DNA from: Enhydrobacter aerosaccus
GTDB taxonomy: Bacteria; Pseudomonadota; Alphaproteobacteria; Reyranellales; Reyranellaceae
Assembly (NCBI GenBank): GCA_903832005.1
Contig: CAIKZO010000151.1
Coordinates: 1-39,070 of the forward strand
Reading direction: 5' to 3'
DNA length: 39,070 nt
Shown here: piece by piece, positions 15,308 to 23,037 of the stretch
How the letters are laid out: each line of letters opens with the position of its first letter
How positions within the stretch are numbered: position 1 is the stretch's first letter
Position numbers and translations under genes: made by a program
Notes under the pieces: generated by a model
The model's database searches: none
Seen by the model: the letters and a program-made list of their open reading frames with translations, nothing else
Told to the model about the DNA's origin: nothing

Positions 15308-17083
15308 GTGTCGGTTTATCGGCGTTTCCTGGCGGCAGCCCTCGTGGCGGCGACCGGTCTGCTTGCGACCGTGGCAGAGGGGCATGCGGAGCGGCGCATC
15401 GCGCTGGTTATTGGCATGTCGCAATACCAGAACGTGCCCAAGCTCCTCAATCCGCCACACGATGCGCAGGAAGTGTCGGCGGCTCTACAGAGCGTCGGCT
15501 TCGATTCTGTGACGATCAAGACGGAGTTGACCCGCGAGCAACTGGTTACCGCCTTGCGAGACTTCGCCGCCGAAGCCGACCAGGCTGATTGGGCCATGGT
15601 CTATTTTTCCGGCCACGGCATCGAGATCGGCGGCGTAAACTACCTGATCCCGATCGACGCGCGCCTCAAGGTCGACCGTGACGTCGAATATGAAACCGTC
15701 GACCTCAACAAGGTGCTGACGGCTGTAGCTTCCTCTCACAAGCTCCACATCGCCGTCCTCGACGCCTGCCGCGACAATCCCTTTGCCGCACGCATGACCC
15801 GCTCGATCGCAACCCGATCGATCAGCCGTGGCTTGTCGGCTGTGGAACCGGACCCAGGCACTCTCGTCGTCTATGCGGCCAAAGCGGGTCAGGTGGCCTT
15901 GGACGGCGATGGCGGCAACAGTCCGTTTGCCAGCGCTTTGGTGAAGCGGTTGCGTACGCCCAACCTCGAGATCCGGCGCCTGTTCGACCTCGTGCGCGAC
16001 GATGTGATCGAGCAGACAAGTCGACAGCAGCAGCCCTTCTCCTACGGCTCGCTGCCGGGCCGTGAGGATTTCTATTTCATGAGAGCGGCGGCCACCGCGC
16101 CTCTGCCCTCACCCACCCCAGCCCCCGACAACGGCCAGTTCGACAAATTGAGCGCCGAGTTGCGGCAGATGCGTGAGGAACTGGCCGCAGCGAAGAAGGC
16201 AGCAGAGACAGCAGCGAAACCGCCCCCCGCCACGCCGCCGCCTGCGCAAACACCGGCGCCAACGTCTGCTCCGGTCCCATTTCCTGCTCCACGGGGCTCC
16301 TACGGTCCCTCCGCCGCGGACGAATTCGTCCTCCATCTCAGCCCGCTCGACCGCACCCACGTCCAGGTCGCATTGACCTCGCTCGGGTTCGATACGCAAG
16401 GCAAGCATGGCACATTCGACCAACGCACGCGCCTGATGATCGCCGCTTGGCAGACCACCCGTCATCGCGAGCAAACCATGTTTCTGAACGACGCGCACTA
16501 TCGCGCCCTGCTGCAGGAGGGCGCTGCGGCCGTGAGTAAATACGACGAAGACCAGAAGAGATCGCAGAATTCACCGGGGAGCGTCAGCACGCCGAGCGCT
16601 GCTCCGAGCACTCCGACTACTCCGACTACTCCACCACCGCTGCCGAGCAATTGGATCGAGTACCGCTCACCCAAGGAGCAAGGCCAGTCCTATCGCATCC
16701 TGTTTCCAGGCAAGCCGACAGGAGACGTTCAACTCGTCTCCAAGACCGGCACCAACCTCTTGAGCTATTCCCAGACATACAAATCTCCAGCTGAAGAGTT
16801 GATCCTAAGCGCGAGCTACATCGATATTGCGGGCATCGTGGCCGCCGACGTCTACCGGCTTTTTGTCAACGACATGCGCAAGTTCGGGCAAGTTGTCGAA
16901 GAGAAAAACGTGACCGTGGCCGGCTTGCCAGCATTCCGCCTGCGCCTGAACGCAAGGCTGCAGGCCTATGCCCTGCTGCTGGTCAAAGGGAACCGCTCCT
17001 ACACGATCCAATGCTACGCGCCGATTGACGGATCGCGCCAATCGGAGTGTGAGCGCTTCCTTGCGTCGTTCGCCCCGCTCTAG
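15308..17083 (+). CDS. Secreted caspase-family (orthocaspase-like) protein with peptidoglycan-binding-like module
   Basis: I place the start at the GTG at 15308 (591 residues) because it begins a good signal peptide (VSVYRRFLAAALVAATGLLATVAEGHA). The upstream ATG at 15197 would add a basic, non-conserved leader and leave only 23 bases to the divergent carbamoylase gene. A C14 caspase-like p20 domain covers about residues 30-260, with the catalytic His103 (YFSGHG) and Cys154 (LDACRDNPF). Next come an EELAAAKKAAETAAK helix, a Pro/Thr-rich linker, and a module near 340-410 (RTHVQVALTSLGFD, GTFDQRTRLMIAAWQ) that resembles a peptidoglycan-binding domain 1. A second Thr/Pro linker and a C-terminal domain (WIEYRSP to the end) follow. 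It probably acts in the periplasm. Substrate and role are unknown. The start is uncertain. Confidence 0.83.
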   Translation: MSVYRRFLAAALVAATGLLATVAEGHAERRIALVIGMSQYQNVPKLLNPPHDAQEVSAALQSVGFDSVTIKTELTREQLVTALRDFAAEADQADWAMVYFSGHGIEIGGVNYLIPIDARLKVDRDVEYETVDLNKVLTAVASSHKLHIAVLDACRDNPFAARMTRSIATRSISRGLSAVEPDPGTLVVYAAKAGQVALDGDGGNSPFASALVKRLRTPNLEIRRLFDLVRDDVIEQTSRQQQPFSYGSLPGREDFYFMRAAATAPLPSPTPAPDNGQFDKLSAELRQMREELAAAKKAAETAAKPPPATPPPAQTPAPTSAPVPFPAPRGSYGPSAADEFVLHLSPLDRTHVQVALTSLGFDTQGKHGTFDQRTRLMIAAWQTTRHREQTMFLNDAHYRALLQEGAAAVSKYDEDQKRSQNSPGSVSTPSAAPSTPTTPTTPPPLPSNWIEYRSPKEQGQSYRILFPGKPTGDVQLVSKTGTNLLSYSQTYKSPAEELILSASYIDIAGIVAADVYRLFVNDMRKFGQVVEEKNVTVAGLPAFRLRLNARLQAYALLLVKGNRSYTIQCYAPIDGSRQSECERFLASFAPL

Positions 17084-18549
17084 AACAGCGGCTTGAGACC
17101 GAATTTCGACATGGCTTTCATTTCCGGCGCGGCATTGCCGAGCGGCTTGGAACTGTCAGGCGAGGCGCAGGGCAGGAACTTGCCCGAACCGCGCTCGGCG
17201 TTGAGCTTGCCGCCCTCGACGACGACGCGGCCGCGGCTGATCACCGTGACCGGCCAGCCCTTGATCTGGCGACCCTCGTATGGCGTGTAGCCGACGTTGT
17301 CGTGGAGGTCTGTCCACTTCACCGTGATGTCCTTGTCGGCATCCCAGATCGCGAGATCGGCGTCGGAGCCGACGGCGATCGTGCCTTTCTGCGGGTAGAG
17401 GCCGTAGAGGCGCGCGTGGTTGGTCGAGCCGAGCTGCACGAACTGCTGCATCGTGATGCGCCCCTTCTGCACGCCTTCGCTGAACAGCAGCGGCAGGCGC
17501 AGCTCAATGCCCGGCACGCCGTTGGCCATCTCCTTGAAGGTGGTCTTGTCGCCCTTCGGGATCTTGCCGCCTTCGTTGAACTGATACGGCGCGTGGTCGG
17601 ACGAGAAGGTCTGGAACGTGCCGTCCTTCAGCCCCTCCCACACGGACTCCTGCGCGGCGGAATCGCGCGGCGGCGGCGAGCAGCTCCACATGGCGCCCTG
17701 CACGCCGGGCTTGTCCATGTCGTCGGCGGTGAGCGCAATGTACTGCGGGCAGGTCTCGCCGTAGATCTTGAGGCCCTTCTTCTGTGCCTGGCGGATCGTC
17801 TCAATCGCCTCGATCTCCGACACGTGCACGATCAGCATCGGCGCGTCGACCAGCCGTGCCAGCGAGATCGCGCGGTTGGTGGCCTCGGCCTCGGCCACGC
17901 GCGCATGCGCGATGGCGTGAAACTTCGGCGCGCCATGGCCCTGCTCGACCAGGTGATGCGCCAACCACTGGATCATGTCGTGGTTCTCGGCATGCACCAT
18001 CACCAGCGCGCCGTCCTTGCGGGCGAGCGCCAGGATGTCGAGCATCTGGTAGTCGCTCACCTTCATGGCGTCGTAGGTCATGTAAATCTTGAACGAGGTG
18101 TAGCCGTCGCGGATCAGCGCCGGCAGCTCCTGGCCCAGCGCCTGCGGTGTCGGATCGGTCACGATCAGGTGGAAGGCGTAATCGATCACGGCCTTGGGCG
18201 TCGCGGCCTCGTGATAATCCTTCACCACCTGGCGCAGCGACATGCCGCGATGCTGGGCCGCGAACGGGATCACCGTCGTCGTGCCGCCGAACGCGGCCGA
18301 AACGGTGCCGCTGTAGAAGTCATCGGCGCACATGATGCCGAAGCCGGATTTCTGCTCGATATGGGCGTGGCTATCGATGCCACCAGGCAGCACGAACTTG
18401 CCGCCGGCGTCGATCTCGCGAGCACCCTTGCCCTTGATGCCGGGCTCGATGGCGGCGATCACGCCGTCCTTGACGGCGATGTCGCCCTCGATCTGGCGGT
18501 CTTCGTTGACGATCTTGCCGTTGCGAATAATCAAATCGTAGTCAGCCAT
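17080..18549 (-). CDS. D-hydantoinase / dihydropyrimidinase
   Basis: A 489-residue cytoplasmic zinc amidohydrolase that opens hydantoin or dihydropyrimidine rings to N-carbamoyl amino acids. The binuclear metal site is complete: His61 and His63 (GGIDSHAHIE), the carbamylated Lys154 (TSFKIYMTYD), His186 (MVHAEN), His242 (IVHVSE) and Asp318 (SSDHAPY). The ATG at 18549 has AAGGGGA just upstream; a longer version is rejected for lack of conservation. The gene follows the DapA-family gene after seven bases, and its stop shares CTAG with the stop of the convergent caspase-like gene. Together with the carbamoylase and racemase it would convert hydantoins to D-amino acids. The native substrate could instead be dihydrouracil or allantoin-like. 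Confidence 0.94.
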   Translation of the reverse strand: MADYDLIIRNGKIVNEDRQIEGDIAVKDGVIAAIEPGIKGKGAREIDAGGKFVLPGGIDSHAHIEQKSGFGIMCADDFYSGTVSAAFGGTTTVIPFAAQHRGMSLRQVVKDYHEAATPKAVIDYAFHLIVTDPTPQALGQELPALIRDGYTSFKIYMTYDAMKVSDYQMLDILALARKDGALVMVHAENHDMIQWLAHHLVEQGHGAPKFHAIAHARVAEAEATNRAISLARLVDAPMLIVHVSEIEAIETIRQAQKKGLKIYGETCPQYIALTADDMDKPGVQGAMWSCSPPPRDSAAQESVWEGLKDGTFQTFSSDHAPYQFNEGGKIPKGDKTTFKEMANGVPGIELRLPLLFSEGVQKGRITMQQFVQLGSTNHARLYGLYPQKGTIAVGSDADLAIWDADKDITVKWTDLHDNVGYTPYEGRQIKGWPVTVISRGRVVVEGGKLNAERGSGKFLPCASPDSSKPLGNAAPEMKAMSKFGLKPLF

Positions 18550-18556
18550 TTTCCCC

Positions 18557-19516
18557 TTACTCCGCCGCCAGCTTCGCACCGCGCCCAGATGCGGCGAGGC
18601 GACGTTCCATGCGTTTAATCATAGTGTCGAGTTCCGTCTTGTCCGTCGCCGTCAGCGACGAGCCCGGCGCGCGCTGCTTCGGGCTCTTGATCGCGCCCCG
18701 TTGGAACAGCACTTCCTTGCGAAGCGCGAGGCCGATCGCCGGCTGCACCTCGTGGCGCACTAGCGGCAGGTAGATGTCGAACAAATCCTCGGCCTCCTCC
18801 GCCTTGCCGGCAACAAAAAGGTCGTACACCTCGACCAGCATCTCGGGCCAGGCGAAGCCGGTCATTGCACCATCGGCGCCGCGGCGCATCTCTTGCGGAT
18901 AATAGAGCCCGCCGTTGCCGACCAGGATCGAGACGCGGCGGCGACCGGGCTTCTTCTCGCCCTCGCGCACCTTCGTGAGCTTGGCGAGGCCCGGCGCATC
19001 CTCGTGCTTCAGCATCACGAGTTGCTTGAAGTCGTCGACCAGCCGTTCGAACACGTTGACCGGCAGGTAGACGCCGGTGGTCTGCGGGTAATCCTGGTAG
19101 ACGACGGGAATGTCCGGCCCCAGCGCCTGGAAGGCCTGCGCATAGTAATTGTAGATGCCGTCATCGCCCTTGAGGCCCGGCGGCGGCGCCACCATCACGC
19201 CCGAGGCGCCCGCGATCATCGCCTCGTGGCTGAGTCGGCGGACATTCTCGAGGCCGGCATGGCTCACGCCCACGATCACCTGCTTGTCGCCGGCACGCGC
19301 GATCACGCGATTGACGACGGAGATCGATTCATCGGCGGTCAGCTTGTGCGCTTCACCCATCATGCCCAGCAAGGTGAAGCCGTGGACGCCGCTTCGCAGG
19401 TAGAAATCAGTGAGCGTATCGAGGCTCTCCAGGTCGAGTGCGCCATCGTCCGTGAACGGAGTGGCGGCGATGATGTAGACGCCCTTGGCGCTTTCACTCA
19501 GTTTCTGCATGGACAT
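18557..19516 (-). CDS. Dihydrodipicolinate synthase/N-acetylneuraminate lyase family aldolase
   Basis: A 319-residue cytoplasmic TIM-barrel class I aldolase family member. The Schiff-base lysine is Lys170 (VMLKHEDAPG) and the helper tyrosine is Tyr140 (VVYQDYPQTTG). The usual GTTGE loop is replaced by GMMGEAHKLT near 51-60. DapA normally has two threonines there, so this is probably not lysine biosynthesis. It is longer than DapA (about 290) because of a C-terminal extension with KSPKQRAPGSSLTATDKTELD. GAGGAG lies upstream of the chosen ATG. It forms a two-gene unit with the D-hydantoinase. The adjacency suggests cleavage or hydration of a keto-acid intermediate in the same pathway, which is inference. 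Confidence 0.9.
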   Translation of the reverse strand: MSMQKLSESAKGVYIIAATPFTDDGALDLESLDTLTDFYLRSGVHGFTLLGMMGEAHKLTADESISVVNRVIARAGDKQVIVGVSHAGLENVRRLSHEAMIAGASGVMVAPPPGLKGDDGIYNYYAQAFQALGPDIPVVYQDYPQTTGVYLPVNVFERLVDDFKQLVMLKHEDAPGLAKLTKVREGEKKPGRRRVSILVGNGGLYYPQEMRRGADGAMTGFAWPEMLVEVYDLFVAGKAEEAEDLFDIYLPLVRHEVQPAIGLALRKEVLFQRGAIKSPKQRAPGSSLTATDKTELDTMIKRMERRLAASGRGAKLAAE

Positions 19517-19598
19517 GGCATCTTGCTCCTCGGCGCAAATCTTGCAGCGATCATGCCAGCCACGTTACCATCCCGGAAGGGGAGCAGCTTCGAGCCAA

Positions 19599-20543
19599 AT
19601 GGCGCGCCATATCGCCCACCGATTGATGATTTCGCTGCCAGTCCTGCTCGGGGTGCTGATGATCGGCTTCCTTTTGCTGCAGGTTGTCCCCACCGACCCC
19701 GCGACCGTTTCCGCCGGTCCCAGCGCCACCAAGGCCGACATCGCGGCGATCCGCCTGCAGATGGGCCTCGACCAGCCGATCTGGCTGCAATTCTTCAAGT
19801 ACATCACCCGCGTCCTCCAGCTCGATCTCGGCCGGTCGATGATCTCCAATCGCGCCGTCGTCGACGAGATCGGCTTTACCCTGGGACCGACCGTCGAACT
19901 GATGTTCGCCAGCCTGATCTGGGCCGCCCCGCTCGGCATCCTGCTGGGCAGCCTCGCCGCCCGCCGCCACGGCTCGTGGATCGATCGCGCGATCATGGCG
20001 CTGTCGGTAATGGGCGTGTCGGTGCCCGTCTTCTGGATTGGCCTCATGCTGATCCAGCATGTCGGTGGCGCGGGCCTGCTGCCGTTCCAGGGTCGCGACG
20101 GTCCGCTTTGGACGCTCGCGGGTCTCAAGAGCATCGTCCTGCCAGCCGTCACCTTGGGCTCGGTCTTCGTCGGTCCGGTGGCGCGCATGACCCGCACCTC
20201 GATGCTCGAGACGTTGGCGGCCGACTACGTGCGCACGGCGCGCGCAAAAGGCCTGACGGAGTGGAAGGTCACGATGCATCACGGGCTGCGCAACGCGCTG
20301 ATCCCCGTCGTCACCCTGATCGGCCTGCAGATCGGCTTCCTGCTGGGCGGGTCGGTCGTCACCGAGACGATGTTCGCCTGGCCCGGCGTGGGACGCATGG
20401 CCGTCGGCGCCATCACCTCGAGCGACTTCCCCCTGGCCCAAGGCGCGATCCTGATCCTGGCCATCGGCTTCCTCAGCGTGAATCTGCTGGTCGACGTGAT
20501 CTACGCCGGGCTCGATCCCCGCATTGGTTCGGCCGGCGGATGA
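19599..20543 (+). CDS. Dipeptide/oligopeptide-type ABC transporter permease (DppB-like)
   Basis: A 314-residue inner-membrane permease with about six membrane segments. The ATG at 19599 (MARHIAHRLMISLPVLLG) is chosen because it begins the first membrane helix in the way usual for DppB; AAGGGGAG is about 14 bases upstream, a little far. Family features are the N-terminal RHIAHRL, QMGLDQPIWLQFFKYI near 55-70, DLGRSM near 76-81, and the EAA-type loop ADYVRTARAKGLTEWKV near 208-225 followed by HGLRNALIPVVT. It diverges from the DapA-family gene, 82 bases away, and overlaps the next permease gene by four bases (ATGA). The neighbouring enzymes suggest that the cargo may be a cyclic or modified amide rather than a peptide. 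Confidence 0.94.
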   Translation: MARHIAHRLMISLPVLLGVLMIGFLLLQVVPTDPATVSAGPSATKADIAAIRLQMGLDQPIWLQFFKYITRVLQLDLGRSMISNRAVVDEIGFTLGPTVELMFASLIWAAPLGILLGSLAARRHGSWIDRAIMALSVMGVSVPVFWIGLMLIQHVGGAGLLPFQGRDGPLWTLAGLKSIVLPAVTLGSVFVGPVARMTRTSMLETLAADYVRTARAKGLTEWKVTMHHGLRNALIPVVTLIGLQIGFLLGGSVVTETMFAWPGVGRMAVGAITSSDFPLAQGAILILAIGFLSVNLLVDVIYAGLDPRIGSAGG

Positions 20544-21427
20544 GCGACCTCACCCTCGACCTGCAGGAGGGCGGCGCGCCGCGCACCAACAAGCCCGCCT
20601 GGCATCGGCTCCTCAAGGATCCCGCGGCCATGGCCGCCGCCATATTCCTCCTGCTGGTAGTGGGTGCCGCCCTGCTGGCGCCGTGGGTGGCGCCCAGCGA
20701 TCCCTACGCCAGCAATCTCCGCCTGCGTCTTTGCCCGATTGGCGGCCCGCGCTGCCCGGGCCTGCTGCTCGGCACTGATCAGACCGGTCGCGACATGGTG
20801 AGTCGCCTGCTGTTCGGCCTGCGTGCCACCTTGATGCTGGGCTTCACCGCCGTCGCGATCGGCGGCGGATTCGGCGCGACCCTCGGCCTGCTCGCGGCCT
20901 TCTATCGTCGTCTCGACACGCCGATCATGCGCTTCGTTGACGTGCTGCTGTCGTTCCCGCCGATCCTGTTTGGCCTCGCCATCGCCGCCGTGATCGGCAC
21001 CGGCCTCAACGGCCTCGTGGTCGCGCTCTGCATCACCGCGATTCCGTCGATCGCGCGCATCTCGCGCGGCGCCGCGCAGCAGGTCATGCACCAGGAATAT
21101 ATGGAGGCCGGCCGCTCGCTTGGCCTGGGCGACATGCGCCTCCTGTGGCGCTACCTCGCCGCCAACACCTGGCCCGTCATCCTGATCTACATGACCCTGC
21201 AGCTTGGCCAGGCGATCCTGCTGGGGGCGGCGCTGTCATTCCTGGGCCTGGGCGCCCAGCCGCCGACCGCGGAACTCGGCAGCATGGCCGCCGACGGCCG
21301 CAAGTTCCTGACCATCGCGCCGCATGTCTCGACCCTGCCGTGCGGGCTGATCTTTCTACTGGTCCTGGCTTTCAACGTCCTGGGCGATGCGTTGCGCGAC
21401 GCACTCGACCCGCAACTGAGGCAATAG
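20540..21427 (+). CDS. Dipeptide/oligopeptide-type ABC transporter permease (DppC-like)
   Basis: A 295-residue inner-membrane permease forming a pair with the upstream DppB-like protein. After a short cytoplasmic N-terminus (LLKDPAAMAAAIFLLLVVGAA) come the family signature GTDQTGRDMVSRLLFGLR near 78-95 and the EAA-type loop YMEAGRSLGLGDMRLLWRY, later PP.AELGSM. The insert CPIGGPRCPG near 65-74 is in the periplasmic loop; two cysteines there could form a disulfide. Translation is coupled by an ATGA overlap with the first permease. No ATP-binding gene follows: the binding protein comes next, ten bases on. The transporter must share an ATPase encoded elsewhere. Confidence 0.95.
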   Translation: MSDLTLDLQEGGAPRTNKPAWHRLLKDPAAMAAAIFLLLVVGAALLAPWVAPSDPYASNLRLRLCPIGGPRCPGLLLGTDQTGRDMVSRLLFGLRATLMLGFTAVAIGGGFGATLGLLAAFYRRLDTPIMRFVDVLLSFPPILFGLAIAAVIGTGLNGLVVALCITAIPSIARISRGAAQQVMHQEYMEAGRSLGLGDMRLLWRYLAANTWPVILIYMTLQLGQAILLGAALSFLGLGAQPPTAELGSMAADGRKFLTIAPHVSTLPCGLIFLLVLAFNVLGDALRDALDPQLRQ

Positions 21428-21436
21428 GAGGCGCGT

Positions 21437-23017
21437 ATGGTGAAGCGTTTTGTTGCGACCGCGGTGGTGACCGCAGCGGCGGCTTTGGCGGTGGCCAGTC
21501 CGGCCTTCGCCCAGAAGACCGTGACGGTGCTGCGCGAGATCGACACAGACAAGTACGACCCGCAGAAGTCGACCTCCCGCTCGGGCGGCGAAGTCATGTA
21601 CATGATGGGCGACACGCTGGTGAATCTCGACTTCGACATGAAGACGCTGAAGCCAGGCCTCGCCACGAGCTGGTCCGTCTCGCCCGACGGCCTCACCTAT
21701 ACGTTCAAGTTGCGCGACGACGTCAGCTTCTGCAGCGGCAAGAAGATGACCGCCAAGGACGTCGTGGCGACCTACGAGCGCTGGCTCGACCCCGAGACCA
21801 AGGGCCTCGTGAAATGGCGCATGGGCGACGTCGATAAGGTCACCGCGACCGATGACACCACGGTCGAGTACAAGCTCAAGAAGCCCTTCTCGGAGCTGCT
21901 CTACCAGATGACGCAGTACTTCCACACGATCATCAACATCGATCAGGCCAAACAGCTCGGCGCCGACTTCGGCGTGAAGGGCTTCGACGGCACCGGCCCC
22001 TACTGCTTCGAGAGCTGGACGCCGCGCGATTCGACAGTGCTCACCAAACATGCCGGCTACAAATGGGGTCCTGCGATCTATGACGCGACCGAGGCCCAGG
22101 TCGACAAGGTGATCTGGAAAATCATCCCGGAAGAAAACACCCGCGTGACTGCGCTGCAGACAGACGCGACAGCGGTCAGCCAGTACGTGCCCTATTGGTC
22201 GCTGAAGGACCTGATCGCCGACAAGAAGCTCTCGACCACCAAGGCCGAGAACTATTTCTGGAGCTACTTCATCGGCTTCAAGGTCGACCACGAGCTCGTC
22301 AACGACGTGAAGGTGCGTCAGGCGATGAACCTCGCGGTTGACCAGAAGGCGCTCACCGAGGCGGTGACGTTCGGCTTCGCCGAACCTGCCGACACCATGC
22401 TCGAGCCTGGCGTGCTCGACTTCGACCCCAAGCTCGACAAAGCCAAGTACGGCGAGAACACAAAGACGGCCGAGGCTCTGCTCGACGAAGCCGGCTGGAA
22501 GAAGGGTCCCGACGGCTTCCGCTACAAGGACGGCAAGAAGCTGGCCCCGGTGATCTACGGCATCGCGGGCCAGTTCAAGGAAGTGGCCGAAGCCGTCCAG
22601 GGCGACCTGCGCAAAGTGGGCATCGACCTGCAGATCCAGCTGTTCGACGCCACCGTCGCCTGGGGCAAGCTCGCCACGCAGGAGTTCGACGCCTTCGGCA
22701 TGAGCTTCCCCTACGTCAGCGCCGGCGATGCGCTGAACCTCTACTTCCGGTCGGCGAACACGCCCACGCCCAATCGCATGAACTGGAAGGACAAGGAGAC
22801 CGACGAACTACTCGACAAGGGCATGATGGCGACCGACGACGCCTCGCGCGCAGCGGCCTACAAGGCGGTGCAGGAGAAGCTGCATGACGCCTTCGTCTGG
22901 ATCCCTCTCTATCACGAGCCGCTCTACGTGGTGGCGGGCTCGAAGCTGAAGCCCATCCGGGCGCACGGCAACTATGGCTGCGGCCTCTACAAGGGCCTGG
23001 GAATCGCATTCAAGTAA
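21437..23017 (+). CDS. Dipeptide/oligopeptide-type ABC transporter substrate-binding protein (family 5)
   Basis: A 526-residue periplasmic binding protein of the DppA/OppA family. AGGAGG is seven bases before the ATG, and a signal peptide (MVKRFVATAVVTAAAALAVASPAFA) ends near residue 25. Typical family landmarks are LKPGLATSWSVSPDGLTYTFKLRDDVSFCSGKKMTAKDVVATYER near 75-120, VKVRQAMNLAVDQKALTE near 290-310, and WIPLYHEPLYVVA near the end. It is the third gene of the transporter operon and lies 20 bases before the amidohydrolase gene. The cargo may be a substrate of that amidohydrolase. The two permeases are the presumed partners, with no ATPase in the window. Confidence 0.95.
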   Translation: MVKRFVATAVVTAAAALAVASPAFAQKTVTVLREIDTDKYDPQKSTSRSGGEVMYMMGDTLVNLDFDMKTLKPGLATSWSVSPDGLTYTFKLRDDVSFCSGKKMTAKDVVATYERWLDPETKGLVKWRMGDVDKVTATDDTTVEYKLKKPFSELLYQMTQYFHTIINIDQAKQLGADFGVKGFDGTGPYCFESWTPRDSTVLTKHAGYKWGPAIYDATEAQVDKVIWKIIPEENTRVTALQTDATAVSQYVPYWSLKDLIADKKLSTTKAENYFWSYFIGFKVDHELVNDVKVRQAMNLAVDQKALTEAVTFGFAEPADTMLEPGVLDFDPKLDKAKYGENTKTAEALLDEAGWKKGPDGFRYKDGKKLAPVIYGIAGQFKEVAEAVQGDLRKVGIDLQIQLFDATVAWGKLATQEFDAFGMSFPYVSAGDALNLYFRSANTPTPNRMNWKDKETDELLDKGMMATDDASRAAAYKAVQEKLHDAFVWIPLYHEPLYVVAGSKLKPIRAHGNYGCGLYKGLGIAFK

Positions 23018-23037
23018 GACGAAGGGAAGAAACGTCC

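Noticed and set aside
16610..16632. Short tandem repeat in the caspase-like gene as a CRISPR-like or regulatory repeat
   Set aside because: Period 9, in frame, encodes Thr/Pro linker residues; it is a coding microsatellite only.
17302..18618. 438-codon plus-strand frame opposite the D-hydantoinase
   Set aside because: Coding shadow; the hydantoinase has a complete metal site on the minus strand.
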